A program made the position numbers and the translations under genes. The notes beneath the pieces are model-generated. The model was not told where the DNA came from. It was given only the letters and a program-made list of their open reading frames with translations, and did not search any database. A stretch of 64,000 nt of DNA from Hafnia paralvei ATCC 29927 (GTDB lineage Bacteria > Pseudomonadota > Gammaproteobacteria > Enterobacterales > Enterobacteriaceae), in contig NZ_LXET01000053.1 in the NCBI RefSeq assembly GCF_001655005.1, positions 43,677-107,676 of the forward strand, written 5' to 3'. Positions 27,840 to 36,540 of the stretch are shown one piece after another; the stretch's first letter is position 1, and each line of letters begins with the position of its first letter.

Positions 27840-28592
27840 ATGAAGCTTAAAACAATCATTGCGATTGCAGTCACTACCGCATTATTAGCGGGCTGTAAAA
27901 ACATAAATACCCAAATGATGGCTCAATCTGGCGCACAGGCCGTCCAAGCAGCCACTCTGTCCGATGATGATGCTAAAGCTATCGCGAACAAGTCTTGCAA
28001 AGAGATGGATAGCCAAAGCCAAATCGCCAGCAGCAAAAGCAAATACACTAAGCGTTTAAATAAAATTGCTAAGGCTATGGGCAATAACATCAACGGCACG
28101 CCAGTTAACTATAAAGTCTATATGACTGAAGATGTTAACGCATGGGCAATGGCCAACGGCTGCATCCGTGTTTATAGCGGGCTGATGGATATGATGACCG
28201 ACGAAGAAGTTGAAGGCGTTTTAGGTCACGAAATGGGTCACGTCGCACTAGGTCACAGCTTGAAAGCGATGAAAGTTGCCTATGGCACCATTGCAGCACG
28301 CACTGCCGTCGCCTCCACAAGCGGTGTTGCCGCAGAGTTGTCCCAAACACAGTTAGCCGATCTGGGTGAAGCCCTGATTAACTCTCAGTTCTCACAGCAC
28401 CAAGAATCAGAAGCCGATGATTTCTCTTACGATTATCTGAAAAAACGTAAGCTAAATACCCTAGGCTTAGCCACTAGCTTTGAAAAATTGGCGCAGTTAG
28501 AAGGTGGCCGTAAAGGCAGTATGTTTGATTCTCACCCACCATCAACCGAGCGCGCACAGCACATCCGCGAACGCATTGCTGCTGATAAGTAA
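27840..28592 (+). CDS. Second LoiP-type M48 metalloprotease lipoprotein (tandem paralogue)
   Basis: 250 residues and clearly similar to the preceding gene along its whole length: lipobox LAGC, shared GTPVNYKVY and DVNAWAMANGC blocks, EVEGVLGHEMGHVALGHSLK, and HQESEADDFSYD. Both zinc-site motifs are intact, so it should be active. It has its own 189-bp upstream gap and a downstream terminator, suggesting separate control. E. coli has one gene at this position; the pair looks like an old tandem duplication. Confidence 0.9.
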   Translation: MKLKTIIAIAVTTALLAGCKNINTQMMAQSGAQAVQAATLSDDDAKAIANKSCKEMDSQSQIASSKSKYTKRLNKIAKAMGNNINGTPVNYKVYMTEDVNAWAMANGCIRVYSGLMDMMTDEEVEGVLGHEMGHVALGHSLKAMKVAYGTIAARTAVASTSGVAAELSQTQLADLGEALINSQFSQHQESEADDFSYDYLKKRKLNTLGLATSFEKLAQLEGGRKGSMFDSHPPSTERAQHIRERIAADK

Positions 28593-28611
28593 AAATTAGT
28601 ACATACAAAAA

Positions 28612-28633
28612 AACCACCTCATCTGAGGTGGTT
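28612..28633. terminator. Bidirectional terminator between second loiP copy and the EamA gene
   Basis: AACCACCTC (28612-28620) / GAGGTGGTT (28625-28633) with an ATCT loop. The A-run to the left gives a good U tail for the minus-strand operon; the plus-strand tail is weaker. Confidence 0.82.
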
Positions 28634-28672
28634 ATCCCAACAATAGCATTCGCAATAAGGTTTTGCAGACAC

Positions 28673-29632
28673 TCATTCAGCCAGCAAGGCTTTTTCAGCC
28701 ATCGCTTTAGCTTTCGACTTTGCAATAATGCCGTAGGACAAAAACATTAAAGAGCACAGGATAAAAATCAGCGTTTCTGCAGAAAATGCGATACGGGCGC
28801 TAAACTGCTGCGACAGGAAGTAAAACAGTGGAGCTAATACCAGTGCGAACGAAACAACCAGCGGCGGTACTTTACTAATCCCGACCTGCAAGATATAAAG
28901 CGGCAACACATTCCCTAACATCGCCACAATCAACAACGTCAGCCAATACTGATGCAGCGTCGCCATGATCTCGTCATAACCCGCAATATAAACCCCTACC
29001 AGCACAATCAAAACGAAACGAAATGTCATGATGCTATGGGGTTTTACGCCTTGGTTATTCAAACGTTTTGAGAATATGGTATTCAGCACCATTGAAAGAC
29101 CGCACAAAAACGCCATGCCGATCCCGATAATCGCGTGATCGCGGGAGATATTCCCTAATGCGCTGGTACCGTTCATCGTGGAACGAATCATCAGCAACAT
29201 ACAGACAAACACACCGATAGCAGAGAATATCTCGGCGCGGCTCAGCTTGTCGCTTTTCGCGATTTTCACGGTAATGAACAGCGTCAGCATTGGACCAATT
29301 GCATTCGCGAGGGCAGACACCACCGCCGGTTCAATATATTTCAGCGCCACAAAGAATCCCAACCAACTTCCCGCCGTGGTCAGGTTAATAGCGAGTACGT
29401 TATAAAATTTAGCAGCCGGTGCCGTCGGTATGTTTTTCTTCTCTTTATAAAACAAAGAAACGACCAGAAAAAAAACGCTAACAAAGAAAAACGTAATAGT
29501 GATGGTGGCAAACAGATTAGCCTTTTGCAGCAGCCCTGATAAATAAACAGCCTGTATCCCAGACAACAGGTTAAACACCAATATATAGCCGACGCCGAAA
29601 CGGCTGCCTTTTTGACTATCAACGTTCCCCAT
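28673..29632 (-). CDS. EamA/DMT-family transporter, probable exporter
   Basis: 319 residues, about ten predicted membrane segments in two EamA repeats (first about 15-155, second about 170-305). Starts MGNVDSQKGSRFGVGYILVF and ends in a lysine-rich tail (IIAKSKAKAMAEKALLAE). The drug/metabolite superfamily exports amino acids, nucleosides or small metabolites. As last gene of the ATP-grasp/HypE/HypF/aminotransferase operon, 94 bp after the aminotransferase, it is the natural exporter or intermediate transporter for that pathway. Substrate unknown. Confidence 0.85.
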   Translation of the reverse strand: MGNVDSQKGSRFGVGYILVFNLLSGIQAVYLSGLLQKANLFATITITFFFVSVFFLVVSLFYKEKKNIPTAPAAKFYNVLAINLTTAGSWLGFFVALKYIEPAVVSALANAIGPMLTLFITVKIAKSDKLSRAEIFSAIGVFVCMLLMIRSTMNGTSALGNISRDHAIIGIGMAFLCGLSMVLNTIFSKRLNNQGVKPHSIMTFRFVLIVLVGVYIAGYDEIMATLHQYWLTLLIVAMLGNVLPLYILQVGISKVPPLVVSFALVLAPLFYFLSQQFSARIAFSAETLIFILCSLMFLSYGIIAKSKAKAMAEKALLAE

Positions 29633-29726
29633 ATTCCTTCCCCTAGCCTGTCAGTGATGTTTTGTGCCCCACCGTTTTAGCGGGGCTATCGTTATAAATA
29701 GATCCAATCAATAGATAGATTGGAGA

Positions 29727-31055
29727 TTAGCGCTCATCGCCTAAGGCTTGGTCGAGAATACATACCGCCTCCTCAAGCAACGCTGTTTCAATCGTCAGAG
29801 CCGGAAGTAAGCGCACCACTGCGCCATGCCGCCCTCCCGTTTCAACAATCAAACCATGCTCAAAACAGCGACGTTTCACGCGAGTGGCCAAGTCGCCGTT
29901 GGGTGGGAAGCGGCCAAATTTATCGCACTCACCTCCCACATCAACCAGCTCAATGCCGACCATCAAACCGGTTCCGCGCACGTCTCCTATTGAGGCATGG
30001 CGCGCTTTCAATCCTTCAAGCATATGCATCAGCACCGCACCTTTGAGCTTGGTTTGTTCCAAAATCTGCTCGCGCTCTATAATCTCCAGCGTCGCGGTTC
30101 CGGCAATCATCGCCAGTTGATTTCCACGAAACGTTCCGGTGTGCGCGCCTGGAGCCCAGCGGTCATACTTCTGGTGATAGACCAACAACGACATTGGTAA
30201 GCCGCCGCCAATCGCCTTGGAAAGTAAAACGGCGTCAGGCTGAATATCGGCCAACTCAAAGGCAAACATCGCCCCCGAACGCCCAATGCCAGACTGAACT
30301 TCATCGAGGATCAGGGGGATATCGAGCTCGGTGCAAATCTCTCTAAGCCCCTTTAACCAGCGCAGAGGGGCAGGTATACATCCCCCCTCCCCCTGAATCG
30401 CCTCAACGATCATCGCCGCGGGTTTGCTAATCCCACTTTCAGGATCGACTAACGTTTGTCGGATATGATGGAGAGAGATATCAATCGTCTCTTCGTCGCC
30501 CACGCCATATGGGCTTCGGAACAAATACGGATAAGGCAGAAAATGAACGCCCGGCATCAGGTTCTGAATAGGGTCTTTCACCTTTAGATTGCCCGTTATC
30601 GATAAGGCACCACAGGTCATCCCATGATAAGCACCGTGAAACGCGATAATATTGCTGCGCCCCGTGGCGGTCTTAAACAGCTTAATCGCGGCTTCGGCGG
30701 CATCTGCACCCGTTGGCCCGCAGAACTGGATTTTCAGATCGTTACGCCATTGCTCAGGAAAAGCGGCAATCACCTTTTCGCTAAAAATCCGCTTAGCCGG
30801 CGTCACCATATCTAGCCCATGCAAAATCTGCCCGCTGGTTAAAAAAGAAGTCAGACAAGAGACTATTTCAGGGTGATTGTGTCCAGTCGCAAGAGTGCCA
30901 GCGCCGGCCAAACAATCGATATACCGATGTCCATGTTCATCAAACAATAAAGAGCCTTGCCCGCGCACAATGTTGCAATTAATCGTGCGCGAATAAGTGC
31001 GTGCGTTGGACTCAATGCCAAACTGTCGAGAAAGATCGTGATCAAAAGGGGCCAT
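29727..31055 (-). CDS. Class III PLP aminotransferase, diaminobutyrate-2-oxoglutarate type
   Basis: 442 residues from the ATG at 31055; GGAG precedes it by about 10 nt, and this start sits 4 bp after the hypF stop. An upstream in-frame start (31085) would overlap hypF by 26 bp and is less likely. The PLP lysine is Lys280 in LLSKAIGGGLPM, and the cofactor Asp251 lies in LILDEVQSGIGR. The stretches FCGPTGADAAEAAIKLFKTA and HTGTFRGNQLAMIAG are hallmarks of L-2,4-diaminobutyrate:2-oxoglutarate aminotransferases (Dat/EctB/RhbA), which act on aspartate semialdehyde. Part of the HypE/HypF operon, so the product may supply diaminobutyrate or a related omega-amino acid. Confidence 0.85.
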   Translation of the reverse strand: MAPFDHDLSRQFGIESNARTYSRTINCNIVRGQGSLLFDEHGHRYIDCLAGAGTLATGHNHPEIVSCLTSFLTSGQILHGLDMVTPAKRIFSEKVIAAFPEQWRNDLKIQFCGPTGADAAEAAIKLFKTATGRSNIIAFHGAYHGMTCGALSITGNLKVKDPIQNLMPGVHFLPYPYLFRSPYGVGDEETIDISLHHIRQTLVDPESGISKPAAMIVEAIQGEGGCIPAPLRWLKGLREICTELDIPLILDEVQSGIGRSGAMFAFELADIQPDAVLLSKAIGGGLPMSLLVYHQKYDRWAPGAHTGTFRGNQLAMIAGTATLEIIEREQILEQTKLKGAVLMHMLEGLKARHASIGDVRGTGLMVGIELVDVGGECDKFGRFPPNGDLATRVKRRCFEHGLIVETGGRHGAVVRLLPALTIETALLEEAVCILDQALGDER

Positions 31056-31059
31056 GTTA

Positions 31060-33378
31060 TTAAGACTCCATCTGGGCGTTGGCAACCATCAACTGCCCCA
31101 AAGCTATACCGCCATCGTTAGCAGGAAGCTGCTGCTGAACGAAGGGACGAAAACCACTGTTTTTTAGCGCCGTGTAAGTATTGGCTAGGAGATATTCATT
31201 CATGAATACGCCACCGCTGAGAACAAATTGGCTAGTGTTATAGGCTTCGGAAAGAAGCTGGCACAGCCTATGCGTGGCGGCGACAATAGTGGCGTGGAAA
31301 CGGCGAGAGAGATGTGCGGCATCCTGTGAGCCGTTAATCAAACAGCCTACAATTTCAGCAATCATGGGGCGATAATCCAATCGGATCACACCTTGATCGC
31401 CGACAAAGCTATAGGCAAAAATCTCTGCGCTGGAAAGATCACGGTCCAGCAGACCTTCAAGTTCAATAGCGGCCTGCGCTTCATATTCAATTTTGCTGCG
31501 CACACCGATAAGCGCCGACACACCATCAAATAATCGCCCCATGCTGGACGTTTTCACGGTATTAATTCCGCGGCTCAGCATAGTCATCAACACATTGATT
31601 TGGTCTGCCTGTAGCTCACTTAAAAACGGCAGCGGTAGGTGCCTTGCATCATCACCAAAAGTTTCAAACAGCAGGCTTAGCGCAACGCGATATGGCTCTT
31701 TAACCGCTTTGTCTCCCCCCGGAAGCCCAAACGGATGCAGGCTAGCAATGCGATGTGCGCTTTTGTAGTCACCCAGCAAAAACTCACCGCCCCAGATCGT
31801 GCCATCATCACCATAGCCAGTGCCGTCAAACACCACGCCGATGGTTTGGCCTTGCAAACCATTTTCAGCCATACAAGACGCCATATGTGCGTGGTGATGC
31901 TGAACGCGATACAGAGGTAAATTGCTGCTCTCTTCGATGTGACGAGTTGAACGAAACTGGGGATGCATATCCGCAGCCCAAGCCGTCGGCTGAATATCCA
32001 GTAGATGACCGAGCGTTTTGCCACACAATTCATGAGCGTCAAAAGCCTTATCATTTTTGAGATCGCCAATGTGCTGGCTTAAATAAACCTGCTCACCTTT
32101 CGAGAGCGCCAACGTGGTTTTCAACTCCGCACCCACGGCCATGATGGGACGCAGCGTTTGCGCCACATTGACCGGATAAGGCGCATAGCCGCGCGAGCGG
32201 CGAACAAACGTCGTCAATGTTTCACCATCTCGGGTAGAAACCAAACGAACCAAAGAGTCGTCGACGCGTGTATGAATATCGCGGTTATGGAATAAAAAAA
32301 CGTCTGCAATTTGCCCTAATTCCGCCACTGCCTCTTCATTGCGAAACACAATTGGGTTGCCAGAACGGTTGGCACTGGTCATCACTAAGGCTGGCAGCGC
32401 AGTGTCATCCAGCAACAAATAGTGCAACGGCGCGGAAGGCAACATAACACCAAGTGATGGGTTAGCTGGGGCAATAGCGTCAGGCAGTGAACAATCACTG
32501 CGTTTTTTCAAGATGACAATGGGGCGCTGGTGCGATTGTAGATAGCGTTCTTCCTCAGCGCTGACCTCACAAAAACGGCGCACGGTAGCCATGTCTTTGA
32601 CCATGATGGCAAACGGCTTGTCATCCCGACGCTTACGCTGGCGTAATAATTTGATGGCATTTTCCTGTGTCGCATCCACAGAAAGATGAAAGCCCCCCAG
32701 CGATTTCACCGCCAGAATTTGTCCATCACGTAACATCCGGCGAGCCTGCTCCAACGGCTCAGGATGCAATATCTCTTGACCTGCAGTATCAGCAAGCCAT
32801 GCTCGCGGTCCACAGTCAGGACAAGCGTTCGGCTGAGCATGGTAACGGCGATCGGCAACATCCTGATACTCTGCCAAACAGCTATCACACATGGTAAAAG
32901 AGGCCATAGTGGTGTTCTTGCGGTCATAAGGCATATCTTCAATCAGAGAAAAACGCGGGCCGCAGTTGGTACAGTTAATAAATGGATATAAATAACGACG
33001 ATTGGTGCGATCAAACATTTCCCTTATGCAGTCAGGGCACACATTGGCATCGGGAGGAACTATCGTCGTAGTATTTAATTTCTCTAGACTTTCTTTAATT
33101 AAAAATGAAGTGTATTTAATTGCGCCCGTTTCATGATTCGTTTCGAAACTCGTTTCTACGCAGGAAATAATGCTCGCCATCGGCGGCTTATCTTCTAATA
33201 GCTGTCGTTTAAACTTGGCATAATTTTCAACGCTTCCCTGTACTTCAATAAGTACGCCTTGGGAATCATTTAACACCCATCCCAATAGACCGTTAATTAA
33301 TGCAATTTTATGTACAAAAGGACGAAATCCGACCCCTTGTACGACTCCGTTCACTCTTATCTGTTTGTGTGTATACAT
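31060..33378 (-). CDS. hypF: Carbamoyltransferase HypF (non-hydrogenase context)
   Basis: 772 residues, full length (E. coli about 750). All domains are present: N-terminal acylphosphatase with GVVQGVGFRPFVHKIA (residues 11-26); two zinc-finger modules with CPDC...CTNCGPR and CDSC...CPDCGPR; YrdC-like domain with VKSLGGFHLSVDA; C-terminal Kae1/TobZ-like carbamoyltransferase with VQHHHAHMASCMAENG and GTGYGDDGTIWGGEF. HypF makes carbamoyl-adenylate from carbamoyl phosphate and moves the carbamoyl group to the HypE C-terminal Cys. No hydrogenase gene or other hyp gene is nearby. Lies between hypE (231-bp gap with an ERIC element) and the aminotransferase. Confidence 0.95.
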   Translation of the reverse strand: MYTHKQIRVNGVVQGVGFRPFVHKIALINGLLGWVLNDSQGVLIEVQGSVENYAKFKRQLLEDKPPMASIISCVETSFETNHETGAIKYTSFLIKESLEKLNTTTIVPPDANVCPDCIREMFDRTNRRYLYPFINCTNCGPRFSLIEDMPYDRKNTTMASFTMCDSCLAEYQDVADRRYHAQPNACPDCGPRAWLADTAGQEILHPEPLEQARRMLRDGQILAVKSLGGFHLSVDATQENAIKLLRQRKRRDDKPFAIMVKDMATVRRFCEVSAEEERYLQSHQRPIVILKKRSDCSLPDAIAPANPSLGVMLPSAPLHYLLLDDTALPALVMTSANRSGNPIVFRNEEAVAELGQIADVFLFHNRDIHTRVDDSLVRLVSTRDGETLTTFVRRSRGYAPYPVNVAQTLRPIMAVGAELKTTLALSKGEQVYLSQHIGDLKNDKAFDAHELCGKTLGHLLDIQPTAWAADMHPQFRSTRHIEESSNLPLYRVQHHHAHMASCMAENGLQGQTIGVVFDGTGYGDDGTIWGGEFLLGDYKSAHRIASLHPFGLPGGDKAVKEPYRVALSLLFETFGDDARHLPLPFLSELQADQINVLMTMLSRGINTVKTSSMGRLFDGVSALIGVRSKIEYEAQAAIELEGLLDRDLSSAEIFAYSFVGDQGVIRLDYRPMIAEIVGCLINGSQDAAHLSRRFHATIVAATHRLCQLLSEAYNTSQFVLSGGVFMNEYLLANTYTALKNSGFRPFVQQQLPANDGGIALGQLMVANAQMES

Positions 33379-33490
33379 AATGTATTTCTTTGCAATTTAA
33401 ATGGCTAAATAGCCATAGTATTAAGAACAGATAGTTGAAAAAGGCGGGTCAATAAACGAAATAACCTGACCCGCTACGGAAATATTTCTC

Positions 33491-33611
33491 TATGCTCCAA
33501 ATAATTGGATTTGCATCGGCCTCTTATTTATCCGTATGAGCTTACATTCTTTAGTCATACGGCTAAGCAGGCTTGGCCAACGCCGATACAGCTTCAAATA
33601 TGACGGGTATT
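33491..33611. repeat. ERIC element (copy 3) inside the hypE-hypF gap
   Basis: About 120 bp, from TATGCTCCAAATAATTGGAT to CTTCAAATATGACGGGTAT. The right end runs into the hypE stop codon (33610-33612). The middle is more diverged than in the other copies, but both ends and the GAGCTTACATTCTTTAGTCA arm are recognisable. It will be part of the operon mRNA. Confidence 0.85.
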
Positions 33612-34623
33612 AGCAAAGGCGCGGCAATTCAGCCCCGACCAATTGCTCCAACGTGTAAGAATCACCATCACTTTGACGCATCAATACTTGGCAGCCTGCC
33701 TCTACGCTCACCTCACCCACGACGGTCGCATTTTTTGATTGTTCAAACTCACGCAGGAAATTCACGACTTCGTCTGCATGTTCAGAACGAACAAATAGGC
33801 ACAAACAACCTTCGTTGGCTAAATGAATAGGGTTAACCCCTAACATATCAGCAGCCATACGTGTCTCTGCTTGAATAGGCAATCGCGCCTCATCACAACA
33901 CACGACATGCCCTGTCGACTGGCTATATTCATGCATAACTTCACTGAAGCCACCGCGGGTGACATCGCGCATGGAAACCACTGCTGAAGCCAAAGATGAA
34001 CTGAGTAGTGCTTCGATAATATTATTAAGCGGCGCACAATCGCTCTTAACGCGTTGCTCAAATCCCAAACCTTCACGAATGGAAAGTAGATGAATAGAGT
34101 GATCGCCAATATTACCACTGAGGATAATTTTATCGCCGCTACGCACGTTCAACATGCTTAGAGGCTCTCGTTCGAAAGTACCAATGCCGGTCGTATTCAG
34201 GAATATTTTATCCGCCTCACCGCGCCCAACAACCTTGGTATCTCCTGCCACAATCTTCACACCGGCTTCACGGGCGGTATCACGGATAGACATAATAATG
34301 CGTTTCAGATCCTCAATTAAGAAACCTTCCTCGATAATCATCGCCAAAGTGATAAATAAAGGTTTGGCTCCCATCACGGCCAAATCGTTAACCGTTCCGC
34401 ATACGGCTATTTTCCCAATATCACCGTTGCCGAAAAAAACAGGAGAAACAACAAATGAGTCGGTTGTCATGGCAATTCTATTGTTACCAATATTGAGAAC
34501 CGCACTATCTTCCATTTTACCAATATGCACATCACCGAGAAGTTCTGTCATGGTACGAATAAGATCTTGGCTTAATTTCGCACCCGTTCCGTGATCGAGA
34601 ACAATCTTGTCCTGCTGGTTCAT
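33610..34623 (-). CDS. hypE: HypE-type carbamoyl dehydratase (thiocyanate-forming), non-hydrogenase context
   Basis: 337 residues, full-length PurM-like protein. Hallmarks: LDHGTGAKLSQDLI, TTDSFVVSPVFFGNGDIGKI with the ATP-site Asp, CGTVNDLAVMGA, GDTKVVGRGEADKI and MRDVTRGGFSEVMHEY. The C-terminus is ELPRLC, keeping the terminal cysteine that HypF carbamoylates and HypE dehydrates with ATP to a thiocyanate (the usual form is PRIC). In hydrogenase maturation this supplies CN ligands; here its neighbours are an amidase-type hydrolase, an ATP-grasp ligase and an aminotransferase. Gap of 21 bp to the upstream hydrolase, so translationally linked. Confidence 0.95.
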   Translation of the reverse strand: MNQQDKIVLDHGTGAKLSQDLIRTMTELLGDVHIGKMEDSAVLNIGNNRIAMTTDSFVVSPVFFGNGDIGKIAVCGTVNDLAVMGAKPLFITLAMIIEEGFLIEDLKRIIMSIRDTAREAGVKIVAGDTKVVGRGEADKIFLNTTGIGTFEREPLSMLNVRSGDKIILSGNIGDHSIHLLSIREGLGFEQRVKSDCAPLNNIIEALLSSSLASAVVSMRDVTRGGFSEVMHEYSQSTGHVVCCDEARLPIQAETRMAADMLGVNPIHLANEGCLCLFVRSEHADEVVNFLREFEQSKNATVVGEVSVEAGCQVLMRQSDGDSYTLEQLVGAELPRLC

Positions 34624-34644
34624 TTATTGCTCACTCAATATAAG

Positions 34645-35229
34645 TTAAGGGATTTTAACTTCTTTACGGGGTAAGTGACCTTTGTCCACCAGCGTATGCA
34701 AAATCTCATCGCTAGAACATACGGTGGCACAATATCCAGCAAGCCAGGTTAGCGCTCTTTCTTTATCTTCATCACGGGCTGAAACTACGCCGTCAGTTGG
34801 AACCCAAACGTTATAACCACGGAAAAACGCATCTGCCGCTGTCGTTTGAACACAGATTTGAGTTTGCATACCGGTGATAATGACCGTATCCACATCATTC
34901 TGCTTCAATATATTATCCAGCTCGGTTTCATAAAAACCGCTGTCTTTATTCTTTTCAACCACAATATCCGCAGGATGCAAAAACTCACTGATGATCTCTG
35001 CACCATGAGTTCCTTTCTGTACCGGAAGAAAACCATTATAGCGCTCTACATTAGGGTCATCAGGTAAGTTAACCAATTGTAGATGGACAATAATATGCCC
35101 CATTTCACGCATATTATTCATGAATGAAACAAAACGCTCTTTAAATGCCTCTACGGCGGCAACACGCTCAGGGTTTTTCTCTACCAAGTCATATTGCAGG
35201 TCATTAGTCAGCACAGCTATCTTTTTCAT
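34645..35229 (-). CDS. Cysteine hydrolase, isochorismatase/nicotinamidase family
   Basis: 194 residues. Catalytic triad of the family is recognisable: Asp10 in LTNDLQYDLVE, Lys93 (or Lys95) in VVEKNKDSGFYETEL, nucleophile Cys126 in TGMQTQICVQTTAAD, with the preceding TG segment that normally carries the cis-peptide. The family hydrolyses amides and carbamoyl amides (nicotinamide, N-carbamoylsarcosine, ureidoacrylate) or isochorismate. No lid or aryl-carrier domain is seen, so the enterobactin EntB type is excluded. AAAGGG lies before the ATG. Second gene of the operon, 34 bp after the ATP-grasp gene (CDS ends at 35263). With HypE/HypF it could act on a carbamoyl, nitrile-derived or amide intermediate; the substrate is unknown. 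Confidence 0.85.
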   Translation of the reverse strand: MKKIAVLTNDLQYDLVEKNPERVAAVEAFKERFVSFMNNMREMGHIIVHLQLVNLPDDPNVERYNGFLPVQKGTHGAEIISEFLHPADIVVEKNKDSGFYETELDNILKQNDVDTVIITGMQTQICVQTTAADAFFRGYNVWVPTDGVVSARDEDKERALTWLAGYCATVCSSDEILHTLVDKGHLPRKEVKIP

Positions 35230-35262
35230 TAATTAACCCTTTAAAAATATCATCGGAAATAA

Positions 35263-36540
35263 CTACACTTCAAAAATCAGATTCTCTTGTTCTAGCTTTA
35301 ACAAAAGTCTTTTATCTTCTTCAATCTGTTGAGCATTATCGTGAGTGAGAATAACTTTTAACGGGCAGGTATATAAATCAACCGTTTCAGCAATAGGTTC
35401 ACCCGGTTTAACGTACCAAAATGCATCAAAGTAAGATGGCAAATTCTCGACAACGCTTTGTCCACGAATTGCTTTTACTTTTCCACCTTCACCCGAAATA
35501 TAGAAATGAATAAGAATTTTTCTATCCAGATGTAACGGTTCTTTAGCGCGGCGATGGAACGAAGGATGATCGATATAAGAATCAACGAGCAATTCAATTT
35601 GGGACCATTTGGCACATTTCTGTACAACCGCTGGAATATTACCGCCGTGCATACGCGCACCGACTTCCACCAGCACAGGTTCTCCGTTGCTAATAATAAT
35701 TTCGCTGTGCCCTGCACCTTGGTGAATATCTAACGCCTTCAGTACCTGATCGTTATAGACAATCAGCTTTTGGGCAATCGGATCGTCGAGCTCTAGCGCA
35801 CGAATAGCGCGGTAGACAAAAGCGACGTTGTTAGCTGCAACTTTCTCATACACGAATACGTTACAGGTAACGGTTTGGCCATTAAGCGTCACCGTGTCGA
35901 CCACATATTCATGGCCATCTAAAAACTCCTGCACCAGTACGAAAGTATTCTCCTGCTCGAATTTATTCAACTTACCTAAAATCAGTGAACATGCGAATTT
36001 CACCTCATCCAGATCGTGGCAAATCGTGACACAATCTGAGCCAGCCGAATTTACCGGTTTAACCACCACGGGGAATACTTTATGTTCTGCAACCCAGCGA
36101 ATGATTTCATCTTCGCTCGCGCTCATTTTTTGCAATGGGGCACGTAAACCTGCGGCTCGCACCGCTTCGCCCATGGCAAATTTGTCGCGACGTCTTTCGC
36201 TGGTAAATACGTTATTGCCCGGAACATCGAGTAAATTAGCCACACGATCCGCCAAAGCCACGCTGGTTTCTAAACAAGACACCACGGCACGAATATCTAA
36301 TTGGCGCAAAACGTTGGAGATCTTTTTCACATTCCCGTCGAAGCGAATCTCCATGAAGAAATCGTCACGGCGATATGATCCTGCAAATACCGCGGGAATA
36401 TTTTTCTGAGAAATTAGCGCTATACACTCTAAGCCACGTTTTTTAAACTCTGCGGCTAATAGAGCACCGCTAGAAAATGGGTCGACAATAACGGCAAATT
36501 GCTGAGAAACAACAGCTGACTGACTGATATTACTTTCCAT
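35263..36540 (-). CDS. ATP-grasp carboxylate-amine ligase
   Basis: 425 residues from the ATG at 36540; a GTG two codons upstream is in frame but sits on the ribosome-binding site. N-terminal Rossmann-like preATP-grasp part (AVIVDPFSSGALLAAEFKKR) to about residue 110; ATP-binding Lys in FPVVVKPVNSAGSD (about 161); Mg-binding acidic residues in HSEIIISNGEPVLVEVGARM (about 278-297). Closest in architecture to L-amino-acid ligases (BacD/YwfE) and dapdiamide-type synthases, which join an amino acid to a carboxylate through an acyl phosphate. First gene of the hypE-hypF operon, so it may make the scaffold or the final amide bond. Not a recognisable housekeeping ATP-grasp such as PurK, PurT, Ddl or AccC. 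Confidence 0.85.
   Translation of the reverse strand: MESNISQSAVVSQQFAVIVDPFSSGALLAAEFKKRGLECIALISQKNIPAVFAGSYRRDDFFMEIRFDGNVKKISNVLRQLDIRAVVSCLETSVALADRVANLLDVPGNNVFTSERRRDKFAMGEAVRAAGLRAPLQKMSASEDEIIRWVAEHKVFPVVVKPVNSAGSDCVTICHDLDEVKFACSLILGKLNKFEQENTFVLVQEFLDGHEYVVDTVTLNGQTVTCNVFVYEKVAANNVAFVYRAIRALELDDPIAQKLIVYNDQVLKALDIHQGAGHSEIIISNGEPVLVEVGARMHGGNIPAVVQKCAKWSQIELLVDSYIDHPSFHRRAKEPLHLDRKILIHFYISGEGGKVKAIRGQSVVENLPSYFDAFWYVKPGEPIAETVDLYTCPLKVILTHDNAQQIEEDKRLLLKLEQENLIFEV

Noticed and set aside
31060..34623. Ordinary hydrogenase maturation operon
   Set aside because: hypA, hypB, hypC, hypD and hydrogenase subunits are absent, and the neighbours are biosynthetic and transport genes.
34645..35229. 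Enterobactin-type isochorismatase (entB)
   Set aside because: No aryl-carrier domain and no ent genes nearby; only the general cysteine-hydrolase triad is supported.
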